Source of the DNA: Acidobacteriota bacterium
Lineage (GTDB): Bacteria; Acidobacteriota; Blastocatellia; Pyrinomonadales; Pyrinomonadaceae
Direction: 5' to 3'
Assembly (NCBI GenBank): GCA_020853255.1
Contig: JADYZI010000340.1
Coordinates: 1-15,055, forward strand
Length of the DNA: 15,055 nt
Shown: positions 1 through 7,100 of the stretch, one piece after another
Layout of the letters: every line of letters starts with the position of its first letter
Position numbering within the stretch: position 1 is the first letter of the stretch
Made by a program: the position numbers and the translations under genes
Notes under the pieces: model-generated
The model's database searches: none
Seen by the model: the letters and a program-made list of their open reading frames with translations, nothing else
Told to the model about the DNA's origin: nothing

Positions 1-755
1 AGCTTTTCTCGAAAGCTTCGGCTGAGAAGCTAAAGGTCACCGATGAGGAAGTCGATAAATACATCGCCGAACACCCGGAACTGAACAAGCCGGAAGTAAA
101 AGCTAAGGCAGAAGAAGTGCTGGCGCGTGCCAAGAACGGCGAAGATTTTGCAAAGCTTGCGAACGAGTTCAGCGAAGATCCGGGCAACAAGGACGCTAAA
201 GGTGAGCCGCAGGGCGGACTTTATAAGGATGTGACCAAGGGCCGGATGGTAAAGCCTTTTGAGGATGCTGCGCTTGCGTTGCAGCCAGGGCAGGTTGCTC
301 CTCAGCTTGTTGAGACCGATTTTGGCTATCACATCATCAAACTCGAGAAAAAGGGTGAGGGGAAGGATGCCGCCGGCCAACCGACTGAAACATATGATGT
401 GCGTCATATCCTTTTCGGAACGACCTATAAGGACCCTGACGACGCCGAAGCCGGTGCAATGCCGATAAAGACCTATGTTCGCAGCAAGCTGGAAAAGGAA
501 AAAGAGAAAAAGTTCCTTGACGAGCTGATGGCGAAAAACCAGGTCAGTGTGCCCGACGATTTTGACATTCCGCAAGTTTCTGAAGAGCAGATCCAGGAGA
601 TGATGAAGAAACAGCAGCAGATGAATCAGCTGCCGCCGATGAATCCGGATGGCGAGGTGCAGGCTGATCCTGGTGACGCCCCGGCGGCTAACACTGCTCC
701 GGCAGCGAAAACTGCTCCGAAGGCGGCCCCGAAAGCGGAACCGAAAAAGAAATAG
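1..755 (+). CDS. Parvulin-type peptidyl-prolyl cis-trans isomerase (SurA/PpiC-like), 5'-truncated
   Basis: This is the C-terminal part of a periplasmic chaperone-isomerase that would help fold exported proteins. The frame is open from base 3, so the true start and any signal peptide lie outside the window. The visible protein begins with a SurA-type linker (VTDEEVDKYIAEHPEL), then a parvulin core: GEDFAKLANEFSED, the GGLY/GRMVKPFEDAALALQPGQ segment and the closing FGYHIIKLEKK. The usual HIL first strand is missing before GEDF, but VRHILFG appears after the core, as if a second, degenerate parvulin unit starts there or the domain is permuted. The last 35 or so residues are Ala/Pro/Lys-rich and end in KKK, probably disordered. 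The family call is secure. The client proteins and exact subfamily (SurA, PrsA or PpiD-like) cannot be told. Confidence 0.85.
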   Translation, partial: LFSKASAEKLKVTDEEVDKYIAEHPELNKPEVKAKAEEVLARAKNGEDFAKLANEFSEDPGNKDAKGEPQGGLYKDVTKGRMVKPFEDAALALQPGQVAPQLVETDFGYHIIKLEKKGEGKDAAGQPTETYDVRHILFGTTYKDPDDAEAGAMPIKTYVRSKLEKEKEKKFLDELMAKNQVSVPDDFDIPQVSEEQIQEMMKKQQQMNQLPPMNPDGEVQADPGDAPAANTAPAAKTAPKAAPKAEPKKK

Positions 756-761
756 TCCGGC

Positions 762-792
762 GGCGGCCCGATCTTTGTATATTCCGGCCGCC
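762..792 (+). other. GC-rich hairpin after the isomerase gene
   Basis: GGCGGCC (762-768) and GGCCGCC (786-792) are perfect 7-base inverted arms with a 17-base loop, seven bases after the isomerase stop. No T-run follows, so it is a poor intrinsic terminator. It could be a 3'-end stabiliser or chance in GC-rich DNA. Confidence 0.3.
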
Positions 793-817
793 AACTGTCT
801 GCAACCGACCGCCGATC

Positions 818-1729
818 ATGTATTTTGGCGATTACCGCATAGAAATAATTCCGGACACGGAATTCAGATTAGACGGAGGGGCGATGTTCGGAGTCGTCCC
901 TCGTGTCGTTTGGGAACGGGTCTGCCCGCCGGATGAAAAGAACCGCATCCGGCTAAATATGAATTGCGTCTTTATCGATACCGGCAAAGAGAAAGTGCTG
1001 ATCGAAACGGGCATCGGTGAAAAATGGGATGCAAAGTATGTCGAAATGTACGGCATCCACCGCGAACGACCGTTCGCCGCATCGCTGCGGTCGATCGCCG
1101 GATGCGGGCCTGAAGACATAGACATCGTTGTTAACACCCACCTGCATTTCGACCACGCCGGCGGGAATACGATCGGAACGCCCTTCGGCGGAACGCCAGC
1201 GTCTCGCTGGCGTGTCGAAACAGAACCACTCGCCGGCGGGACGCCGGCTTTCCATCCACAATTCCCAAACGCACGCTACCTTGTCTCAAGATCAGAATTC
1301 GACCACGCCCAAAATCCGCATGAGCGCGACCGGGCAAGTTATCTCCCGGAAAACTGGGAATCGATTCAAAACTCAGGCCAGCTTGAACTAATGCCGGACG
1401 ATTACGAACCTGTTCCGGGCCTCAAGCTCCAAACGGTTCTGGGCCACTCAGAAACAATGCAAACCTGGCGGCTCGACCGAGGCGGAAAAGTAATGTACGG
1501 CTTTGCCGATCTTGTCCCGACACGGCATCATATTTCTTTGCCATGGATAATGGGCTATGATCTCTATCCTGCTGAGACGCTGGAGTTTAAGAAACGTGTT
1601 ATTCCACCCGCATTGAAGGACGGATGGCATTGCCTTTTCTATCATGATATTGGAGATCCGCTTTGCCACTTAACCTCGATAAATGAAAAAATATCGGTCA
1701 AGCAGATAAGGCGGAAACACGACCGGTAG
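818..1729 (+). CDS. MBL-fold metallo-hydrolase (lactonase/glyoxalase II-like)
   Basis: This is a 303-residue metallo-beta-lactamase-fold hydrolase. The zinc motif THLHFDHAGGN places ligands at H108, H110, D112 and H113. Further ligands are likely H210 (GHSETMQ), D231 (GFADLVPT) and H276 (FYHD), so the dinuclear site looks complete. The ADLxPT...W.MGYDLYP pattern resembles the quorum-lactone-lactonase-like branch, but the substrate is unknown. Two oddities stand out. Residues about 117-147, between AGGN and FPNARYLV, are encoded by a GC-rich double-hairpin repeat that gives the doubled peptides FGGTPAS and AGGTPAF. The last six residues (RRKHDR), bar the first base of the first codon, and the TAG stop lie in the left arm of a 140-base inverted-repeat element. 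The start ATG at 818 is the first in frame and lacks a Shine-Dalgarno sequence. Confidence 0.85.
   Translation: MYFGDYRIEIIPDTEFRLDGGAMFGVVPRVVWERVCPPDEKNRIRLNMNCVFIDTGKEKVLIETGIGEKWDAKYVEMYGIHRERPFAASLRSIAGCGPEDIDIVVNTHLHFDHAGGNTIGTPFGGTPASRWRVETEPLAGGTPAFHPQFPNARYLVSRSEFDHAQNPHERDRASYLPENWESIQNSGQLELMPDDYEPVPGLKLQTVLGHSETMQTWRLDRGGKVMYGFADLVPTRHHISLPWIMGYDLYPAETLEFKKRVIPPALKDGWHCLFYHDIGDPLCHLTSINEKISVKQIRRKHDR
1175..1248 (+). repeat. REP-like double-hairpin repeat inside the MBL gene
   Basis: Two related units lie 48 bases apart in the same reading frame: GGCGGAACGCCAGC (1187-1200) and GGCGGGACGCCGGC (1235-1248), with 12 of 14 bases identical. Each belongs to a hairpin. ACGCCAGCG/CGCTGGCGT (1193-1201, 1205-1213) has a 9-base perfect stem and 3-base loop; GCCGGCG/CGCCGGC (1232-1238, 1242-1248) has a 7-base stem and 3-base loop. 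GGAACGCC also occurs directly at 1175 and 1190. Paired GC-rich hairpins of this kind are typical of REP elements, usually found outside genes; here they are translated. Confidence 0.7.
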
Positions 1730-1849
1730 GGAGTGTGCCTCGCGAAAGTGCGAGGAATTAGAGTAACCCGAAGATTATTTATTACCTTTTTTTGACTTCC
1801 GCACGATTGGTCGCTAACGGGCACACTCCCTACCGGTCGTGTTTCTGCC
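1710..1849. mobile_element. 140-base MITE-like element with 30-base terminal inverted repeats
   Basis: Bases 1710-1739 and 1820-1849 are inverted copies with 29 of 30 positions matching (the exception is G1713 opposite T1846, a wobble pair in RNA). The core 1714-1739/1820-1845 is perfect. The 80-base interior has no open frame. It holds a small hairpin next to the left arm (CCTCGC/GCGAGG, 1738-1743 and 1750-1755) and an AT-rich middle. Length, lack of coding and long terminal repeats fit a non-autonomous miniature element. No convincing target-site duplication is visible. The left arm contains the MBL stop codon, and the right arm ends 10 bases before the mtnP start. A transcribed attenuator-like stem-loop is an alternative reading. 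Confidence 0.65.
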
Positions 1850-1859
1850 CATTTTACAT

Positions 1860-2732
1860 ATGGAACAAGTAAATATCGGAATAATCGGAGGCTCGGGGCT
1901 TTATCAGATGCCCGAGCTTCAAAATGTTAGGGAGCATGGGATCGAGACACCGTTTGGCGAGCCTTCAGATGCTTTTATCATCGGCGAATTGGAAGGCGTG
2001 ACAGTGGCGTTTCTACCGCGGCATGCTCGCGGGCACAAGTTTTTGCCGACCGAGGTTCCATATCGGGCGAATATTTACGCGATGAAACTGCTCGGCGTCG
2101 AGTATATTTTGTCGGTCTCGGCTGTTGGAAGCTTGCAGGAGCAATATGCTCCAACCGACATGGTCATTCCCGACCAGTTCTGCGACCGCACGCGGGCGAG
2201 GACAAAAGAATCGACATTTTTTGGTGAAGGCATTGTCGGTCACGTCACATTTGCGCATCCGGTTTGCAGCGAACTTGGCGATATTCTTGAAACGGCATGC
2301 CGCAATGCCGAAGTAAAAACACATCGCGGCGGCACATATGTCTGCATGGAAGGCCCGGCGTTTTCGACCAAGGCCGAATCGAACGTCTATCGCCAATGGG
2401 GAATGGACATCATCGGCATGACCAATCTGCAGGAAGCCAAACTCGCCCGCGAGGCCGAGATCGCCTACGCCACGCTCGCCCTCGTCACCGATTACGACTG
2501 TTGGCACGAAGCTCATGACGCAGTAACTATCGACATGGTCGTCGAATATCTGAACAAGAATGTCCGCAACGCCCAACTTATATTAAAAGACGCTGTCAAG
2601 CGGGTCGCAACTAAGGAAACGCCGAACCAGTACCGCGACGCCATCAAGAATGCTATATTTACTGCGCCTGATCACTGGCCCGCAGAAACTGCGAAGAAGC
2701 TCGAGGCAATCATTGGTAAATACCGGCCGTAA
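1860..2732 (+). CDS. mtnP: S-methyl-5'-thioadenosine phosphorylase
   Basis: This enzyme splits methylthioadenosine, a by-product of polyamine and other S-adenosylmethionine chemistry, with phosphate into adenine and methylthioribose 1-phosphate. The 290-residue protein is full length. It shows the phosphate loop [10 protein letters not shown] (residues 6-15), the PRHARGH segment (53-59), the purine-phosphorylase signature around [12 protein letters not shown] (163-174), and the MTAP-specific [18 protein letters not shown] and TDYDCWHE (187-217). I chose ATG 1860 because the conserved chain starts there ([11 protein letters not shown]). A GTG at 1839 would run translation through the inverted-repeat arm. 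No Shine-Dalgarno is present. The repeat element sits immediately upstream and may have separated the gene from an older operon with the hydrolase. A PfkB kinase four genes downstream may process related nucleosides or sugars. Confidence 0.93.
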   Translation: MEQVNIGIIGGSGLYQMPELQNVREHGIETPFGEPSDAFIIGELEGVTVAFLPRHARGHKFLPTEVPYRANIYAMKLLGVEYILSVSAVGSLQEQYAPTDMVIPDQFCDRTRARTKESTFFGEGIVGHVTFAHPVCSELGDILETACRNAEVKTHRGGTYVCMEGPAFSTKAESNVYRQWGMDIIGMTNLQEAKLAREAEIAYATLALVTDYDCWHEAHDAVTIDMVVEYLNKNVRNAQLILKDAVKRVATKETPNQYRDAIKNAIFTAPDHWPAETAKKLEAIIGKYRP

Positions 2733-2800
2733 TTTTTTTGTCCTGAACAAACCATTCTGCCCAGCTAGGCTACAAATGAATGGCTAGAAGGTGAAAAACT

Positions 2801-3601
2801 ATGGATCGCAGAACTTTTATTGGGTTGGCGATGACCGGTATTGCCGGTATGGCTGCATTTAAGCCCCTCGCTCTTCCGAAGAGCGCAGTAGCCGCTACGA
2901 CATGGTTTCCAAAGGACTTCGACTGTCCGGTCTGCAAGACAAAGAATACGTTTCAAGTCTGGGGCAGTTATGGCAGCTATATTTATCAGTGGCCCTCGAA
3001 ATATCAGTGGGTTTTCTGGCCTTGGACCGATTCACCCTCAGTCTATCTTTGCAAGAAATGTCACGTCGCGACCTTCTTGGATGATTATGAAGATCTACCA
3101 AAGGACAAACTCGCAGTGCTCGAGAAAGAACTTGCAAAGATCCCGTTTAACCGAAAGTTCAAAGACTATATGGAAGTTCCAATGTCAGAGCGTCTCGAAA
3201 TGGCCGAGCGAGTTTACAGATTTCTTCCCGATAGAGGCGATGTCTTTTGGAGCCATATGTATCGCGTGCAGGGTTATCATTACGGTAAAGACCAACCAGA
3301 AAAAGCCGTGGCCGTCCGTACAAAGGCTCTCGAATTGACAAAGAAAATGATGACTGATCGAACGACAAGTACGCCGATGAAGGAGTTGCTGTACATCTCA
3401 GGAGCGATGAAACATTTTCTTAAAGACGACAAGGGTGCAGTTGAAGATTTTAAGAAGGGATTGGCTACTAAATTTGCCGCCCTTGAACTAAAGGCGGATG
3501 AACTTAAGAATGCGGAGGAGGGCATGAACGAGCGGTTCGACGATTACATCAAGCAGATCGCGAGTTCCAAACCGCCCCGGTCATCGGACCCGGAGTCCTA
3601 A
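2801..3601 (+). CDS. Tat-exported DUF2225-like metal-binding protein
   Basis: This 266-residue protein has no established function. It begins with a twin-arginine leader: DRRTFIG, a hydrophobic stretch (residues 7-20) and a likely cleavage site after SAVAA (about 32). The mature protein opens with CPVC (C42, C45) and a second pair CKKC (C84, C87) in the context SVYLCKKCHVATFLDDYEDLP. This resembles the DUF2225 pattern of two CxxC pairs followed by FxxDFxxL. The rest is helical and TPR-like (about 130-250). The Cys pairs probably bind zinc; Tat export would fit folding with metal before transport. It has one of the two clear Shine-Dalgarno sequences in the window (AGAAGGTG, 2786-2793, seven bases before ATG). 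The DUF2225 link is by motif recall only. Confidence 0.6.
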   Translation: MDRRTFIGLAMTGIAGMAAFKPLALPKSAVAATTWFPKDFDCPVCKTKNTFQVWGSYGSYIYQWPSKYQWVFWPWTDSPSVYLCKKCHVATFLDDYEDLPKDKLAVLEKELAKIPFNRKFKDYMEVPMSERLEMAERVYRFLPDRGDVFWSHMYRVQGYHYGKDQPEKAVAVRTKALELTKKMMTDRTTSTPMKELLYISGAMKHFLKDDKGAVEDFKKGLATKFAALELKADELKNAEEGMNERFDDYIKQIASSKPPRSSDPES

Positions 3602-3641
3602 TGTGGCAACATCGCGGTAAAAGTTGGTCATCCTAGAATGT

Positions 3642-4103
3642 ATGATGATTAGAGTTTCGTTTTCAGTCTCGATCTTGATCCTTCTTCTTTCTGCGTCGGT
3701 ATTCGCCCAGCGAAACGTCACGCCCGCCGTCGATCCGATCCTTGAGGCCGACGCCAAGCACAATCTTGATGTTGCCCGGCAGGCTTTTCGGCTAAAAAAG
3801 GCGTACAAAGGCGTGTTGATGAGATTTGAAGAGACGTTTGCGGCCTATCCGGAATTCTCGAATATGGAAGAGTTCCTTTATCTTGCCGGCATGAGCAGTT
3901 ACTATTTGTCGGAAAACAAAGGCAAGCAAAAGGTTAATCTCAAATCGGAAAAGGAAAAGGAGAAATTCGCCCCGGCGAAACTTCGCGAGGATGCTGTCGC
4001 CTACCTTTCGCTGATGCTTGAGAAGAATCCGCAGAGCCAATACAAGGACGAAGCGGATAAGGTGTTGGGGGAACTGAAAGCGGCCGCACCGCCCGGCCAA
4101 TGA
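3642..4103 (+). CDS. Small secreted helical-repeat protein (BamD/TPR-like)
   Basis: This is a 153-residue exported protein of unknown function. MMIRVSFSVSILILLLSASVFAQ is a typical Sec signal peptide cleaved near residue 22; no lipobox Cys is present. The mature part has helical-repeat features reminiscent of BamD/YbgF-type TPRs: ARQAFRLKKAYKGVLMRFEETFAAYPEF (46-72) and LREDAVAYLSLMLEKNPQSQYKDEADKVL (114-142), joined by a Lys/Glu-rich stretch (94-110). I chose the tandem ATGATG at 3642 over an upstream TTG at 3624, since the signal peptide starts cleanly there. Its stop overlaps the next start (ATGA, 4100-4103), implying translational coupling with the VOC gene. It follows the Tat-exported protein by 40 bases, so the two may be co-transcribed and both act outside the cytoplasm. 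Confidence 0.7.
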   Translation: MMIRVSFSVSILILLLSASVFAQRNVTPAVDPILEADAKHNLDVARQAFRLKKAYKGVLMRFEETFAAYPEFSNMEEFLYLAGMSSYYLSENKGKQKVNLKSEKEKEKFAPAKLREDAVAYLSLMLEKNPQSQYKDEADKVLGELKAAAPPGQ

Positions 4104-4483
4104 ACCTGAACCAGGTCACCATATATTCCGACAAACCGGTCGAAACGGCTGAGTTCTTTCAATTGCTTGGCCTTAAGGTCGTTGTCAATTCCCTGCCCCG
4201 ATATGCCCGGCTCGAATGCCCCGACGGAGAATCTACACTCTCCATCAACGAGGATGGTCCCGCAAACTTAAGTTTGCGGTACAACATAGTTCTCTACTTC
4301 GAATGCGATGACCTTGATTCACAGGTCGAACGCCTCAAATCCCTCGGCCTCAAATTTGATGAAGGCCCGTCCGACCGCCCCTGGCTATGGCGCGAAGCCT
4401 ATTTAAATGATCCAAACGGCAACAAGATCTGCCTTTTTTCTGCTGGCGACAATCGCAAAAACCCTCCCTGGCGTGTAAAATGA
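4100..4483 (+). CDS. VOC-family (glyoxalase/bleomycin-resistance fold) protein
   Basis: This 127-residue single-module protein of the vicinal-oxygen-chelate fold is probably a homodimeric metalloenzyme or binding protein. The two beta-alpha-beta-beta-beta halves are visible: VTIYSDKPVETAEFFQLLGLKVV (6-28), and IVLYFECDDLDSQVERLKSLGL (63-84) followed by REAYLNDPNGNKICLF (98-113). Candidate metal ligands are E68 (YFE) and E99 (REAYLNDP). The position usually held by His or Glu near residue 5 is Gln, so activity or metal choice may differ from glyoxalase I. The start ATG overlaps the preceding stop by four bases, so it is likely translated by coupling. Substrate is unknown. Confidence 0.8.
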   Translation: MNLNQVTIYSDKPVETAEFFQLLGLKVVVNSLPRYARLECPDGESTLSINEDGPANLSLRYNIVLYFECDDLDSQVERLKSLGLKFDEGPSDRPWLWREAYLNDPNGNKICLFSAGDNRKNPPWRVK

Positions 4484-4498
4484 ACACTATTCAATGGT

Positions 4499-4556
4499 CG
4501 GCAGTTGGCTATCGGTGAGACCTCGCTGGTAACCAACTACTGATCACTGTCCACTC
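4499..4556. repeat. Degenerate ACTGNNC heptamer spacer repeat
   Basis: The spacer before the kinase holds ACTGATC, ACTGTCC and ACT in 7-base register (4539-4555). AGTTGG (4503-4508) can pair with CCAACT (4533-4538). It looks like a decayed copy of a simple spacer repeat; low information content makes this tentative. Confidence 0.3.
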
Positions 4557-4561
4557 AAAAT

Positions 4562-5497
4562 ATGTCATTAACAGTTGTAGGTTCGGTCGCGTTCGACGCG
4601 CTTGAGACGCCGTTTGGTAAACGCGAAAAGGTTCTTGGCGGTGCGGCGACGCACTTTGGATTGTCGGCAAGCTTTTTTACCGAGGTAAATGCGGTCGGCG
4701 TGGTCGGCAGCGATTTTGGTGAGGCGGAATGGGATGTTTTCCGCCGCCATCAAATAAATACCGGCGACATCGAGGTCTTAAACGACGGCAAGACATTCTT
4801 TTGGAGTGGCCGTTATGATTACGACATGAACACTGCCCACACGCTGGATACACAGTTGAATGTTTTCGCGGCGTTCGACCCGAAGCTTTCCGAAAACTCT
4901 AAAAGCGCCGAATTCCTCTTTCTCGCAAATATCCAACCCACGCTGCAGCGGGGCGTCCGGGAACAATGTCCAAACGCAAGGTTCGTTGCGATGGATACGA
5001 TGAATTTCTGGATCTCTTCGGCAAAGCACGAGGTCATTGAAACCATCCGGACCGTAGATTGCATAATCATAAATGACGCCGAAGCCCGCCAACTTACCGA
5101 CGAACCGAGCATCTACAAAGCAGCGAGGGCAATAATGGACCTTGGCCTGAAGGCGGTGGTCATAAAGCGTGGCGAATATGGCGCGACGCTGTTTACTAAA
5201 GACGCCTATTTTGTTGCTCCGGCTTACCCGCTCGAAAGCGTTTTTGACCCAACGGGTGCAGGCGATACGTTCGCCGGAGGTTTTATGGGCTATCTTTCGG
5301 CGCAAAACGATCTGAGCGATGAAACGCTTCGTCGGGCAATGGTCTATGGCTCGGTCATGGCATCGTTCAATGTTGAGAAATTTGGTACCGAACGTGTCGA
5401 TGCTCTGGATCACCCTGAGATCAATTCAAGATTCAAGGAATTCAAGCAAATGACCCATTTTGACGACATTCCGTTCGAACGGTCGGCCGCCGCTTGA
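4562..5497 (+). CDS. PfkB-family sugar/nucleoside kinase
   Basis: This is a 311-residue ATP-dependent kinase of the ribokinase/PfkB fold that phosphorylates a sugar or nucleoside hydroxyl. It has the N-terminal substrate-side motif LGGAATHFGLSASFF (25-39) and the PfkB signature DPTGAGDTFAGGFMGYL (229-245) with GAGD at 232-235 and catalytic base D235; VVIKRGEYGA (199-208) is the typical nucleotide-side strand. The sequence around TLDTQLNVFAAFDPKL and MDTMNFWI recalls a conserved bacterial subfamily without firm substrate assignment. It lies four genes from mtnP on the same strand, so a role in handling the ribose part of methylthioadenosine or adenosine is conceivable but is inference. ATG 4562 starts the fold directly (MSLTVVGSVA); no Shine-Dalgarno is seen. 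The stop shares bases with a TTG of the next gene. Confidence 0.87.
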   Translation: MSLTVVGSVAFDALETPFGKREKVLGGAATHFGLSASFFTEVNAVGVVGSDFGEAEWDVFRRHQINTGDIEVLNDGKTFFWSGRYDYDMNTAHTLDTQLNVFAAFDPKLSENSKSAEFLFLANIQPTLQRGVREQCPNARFVAMDTMNFWISSAKHEVIETIRTVDCIIINDAEARQLTDEPSIYKAARAIMDLGLKAVVIKRGEYGATLFTKDAYFVAPAYPLESVFDPTGAGDTFAGGFMGYLSAQNDLSDETLRRAMVYGSVMASFNVEKFGTERVDALDHPEINSRFKEFKQMTHFDDIPFERSAAA

Positions 5498-5508
5498 TCC
5501 GCCTGAGC

Positions 5509-6267
5509 ATGGCAAGTCAGCTTGGAACATTGCTTAACGATTCTGTGCATCGCCGATCGCAGACATTATGGTTGGCGTCGTCCTTAGTGGTCATGACGGT
5601 ACTCATCGTCGTGCTCATACTCGCGGCGGTCGCCGGAAACTGGGTCCAGGCCGCTCTGAGCGTAGTCGCCCTCATCACGGCACTGTTCTTTTCTGTACAA
5701 ACTAGATCCTTGCTTCGGCAGGCCGTTGCAACGAATGATCGATCGAGGATACATTGGCTGAATGCAGGGCCCGACTTGCAGCGGCAGTCGCTGAACCTGG
5801 AGGTCATGGAGCTTTCCGGCATACTTGAGGTCGGCGACGAACAGATCGCTGAGCTCCAGTCAGCCTACATCGTCGCCGAAGACCTTGCCTTGAGGCAGAT
5901 ACAGCAGGAAGAAGAACTTCCGCTCATACGGCATGTCACGATCGGCAAAGTGCCGTTCGACGCCCTATTGGTCAAGAACGATGTCGTAAATTGCATCGAC
6001 GTTTCGTTCCTTGTCGTGCCCGACCTTCGTCAGGAAAAGATCGACGCTATGATGAAAAAGATCGGGCGCGTCAAGGCGGTGTTTGCCGAGTCGGGGCTTC
6101 AAATGAGGGCCAGGCTAATGTTGGTGCTCGTAACCCAGCTAACGCCGGAAGATCAGGACCGTCTGCGTGAGATACTGGGCAAACAACGATTCAAAGAAAC
6201 ACCGTCGGATGTTGACATTCGCCTGCTTGATTTTGAATCGCTGCAAAAGATCTACGTGACTGAGTAA
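5509..6267 (+). CDS. Two-helix membrane protein with a cytoplasmic alpha/beta domain, unknown function
   Basis: I do not recognise this 252-residue protein. Two adjacent hydrophobic helices (about 20-42 and 47-63) form a membrane hairpin, followed by a charged soluble domain of about 185 residues. Within it, PFDALLVKNDVVNCIDVSFLVV (149-170) looks like two beta strands carrying D151 and D164, followed by helices and a strand LMLVLVTQ (203-210). This faintly resembles the core of PD-(D/E)xK nuclease folds but lacks the lysine, so no catalytic claim is made. ATG 5509 is preferred. A TTG at 5494 overlaps the kinase stop and is possible, adding five residues. The near-contact with the kinase gene suggests co-transcription; fabI follows after 70 bases. 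Confidence 0.7.
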   Translation: MASQLGTLLNDSVHRRSQTLWLASSLVVMTVLIVVLILAAVAGNWVQAALSVVALITALFFSVQTRSLLRQAVATNDRSRIHWLNAGPDLQRQSLNLEVMELSGILEVGDEQIAELQSAYIVAEDLALRQIQQEEELPLIRHVTIGKVPFDALLVKNDVVNCIDVSFLVVPDLRQEKIDAMMKKIGRVKAVFAESGLQMRARLMLVLVTQLTPEDQDRLREILGKQRFKETPSDVDIRLLDFESLQKIYVTE

Positions 6268-6337
6268 GGCCGTTTCGCTAAATGGCGATAATCCTAGGCG
6301 ACAGCTTACTGGCCTTGCGTTTGTCCTGACAAAATAT

Positions 6338-7099
6338 ATGCTCGAAAACAAAATAGGAATGATCTTTGGCGTGGCCAACAAGCGCTCGATAGCATGGGCC
6401 TGCGCCGCCGCATGTGCCGGCAGCGGAGCAAAACTGGCTTTCACCTATCAAGGCGAAAGGCTGCAAGAGAATGTTGAGAAACTTGCCGGCGAGTTGGAAG
6501 ATTCACTGGTCGTGCCATGCGATGTGACTGACCAGTCTGCGGTTGACGCCGCGTTCGCGGCCGTGGGCGAAAAATATGGAAGACTCGATTTCGTCATCCA
6601 TTCGATCGCTTTCGCTCCGCGCGAGGCGTTGGAAGGTGAGTTTGTCACAACAACGCGGGACGCGTTTCGCACAGCTCTCGAGATAAGCGCATTCTCGCTT
6701 ACCCAGGTCGCTTTGGCCGCATCGCCGCTGATGAAAGACGGCGGAAGCATCGTGACAATGAGCTATTACGGCGCCGAAAAGGTAGTTTCAAACTACAATG
6801 TCATGGGCGTTGCAAAGGCAGCTCTTGAATCGTCAACCCGTTATCTCGCCGCCGATCTTGGCAAGCAGAATATACGCGTAAATGCGATCAGCGCCGGGCC
6901 GATAAACACGCTTTCGGCCCGCGGTGTGAAGAACATGGGAACGCTGCTCGGTTACGTAGCCGAAAAATCGCCGCTCAAACGCAACGTCTCCGCGGCCGAG
7001 GTCGGCAACACCGCCCTGTTCCTCGTCAGCGATCTTTCCAGCGGCATCACCGGCGAGACCATCTACGTCGATTGCGGCTATAACATCATGGGAATTTGA
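6338..7099 (+). CDS. fabI: Enoyl-[acyl-carrier-protein] reductase FabI
   Basis: This enzyme catalyses the last reduction of each fatty-acid elongation cycle (trans-2-enoyl-ACP to acyl-ACP, NADH-dependent) in the cytoplasm, and is the triclosan and isoniazid-type target class. The protein is 253 residues, standard for FabI. It shows the FabI-type cofactor loop GVANKRSIAW (11-20), the conserved IHSIAFAP (87-94), and the catalytic set Y143, Y153 and K160 within YYGAEKVVSNYNVMGVAK, matching E. coli Y146, Y156 and K163. C-terminal GETIYVDCGYNIMGI is also typical. ATG 6338 is the only sensible start and is preceded by TATAT rather than a Shine-Dalgarno. A TTTGTC/GACAAA inverted repeat (6320-6333) ends four bases before it. 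A heptamer-repeat cassette begins two bases after the stop. Confidence 0.95.
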   Translation: MLENKIGMIFGVANKRSIAWACAAACAGSGAKLAFTYQGERLQENVEKLAGELEDSLVVPCDVTDQSAVDAAFAAVGEKYGRLDFVIHSIAFAPREALEGEFVTTTRDAFRTALEISAFSLTQVALAASPLMKDGGSIVTMSYYGAEKVVSNYNVMGVAKAALESSTRYLAADLGKQNIRVNAISAGPINTLSARGVKNMGTLLGYVAEKSPLKRNVSAAEVGNTALFLVSDLSSGITGETIYVDCGYNIMGI

Positions 7100-7100
7100 G

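Noticed and set aside
30..794. Long - strand open frame opposite the isomerase gene
   Set aside because: It is the mirror of a clear parvulin gene; its Arg/Leu/Phe-rich product has no recognisable motif.
1792..1820. Promoter for mtnP inside the inverted-repeat element (TTGACT near 1792)
   Set aside because: The matching -10 region (TAACGG) is too far from consensus to support a call.
2731..2740. T7 run after mtnP as an intrinsic terminator
   Set aside because: No stable GC stem precedes it; GGTA/TACC leaves a two-base loop and CGGCCG is too short.
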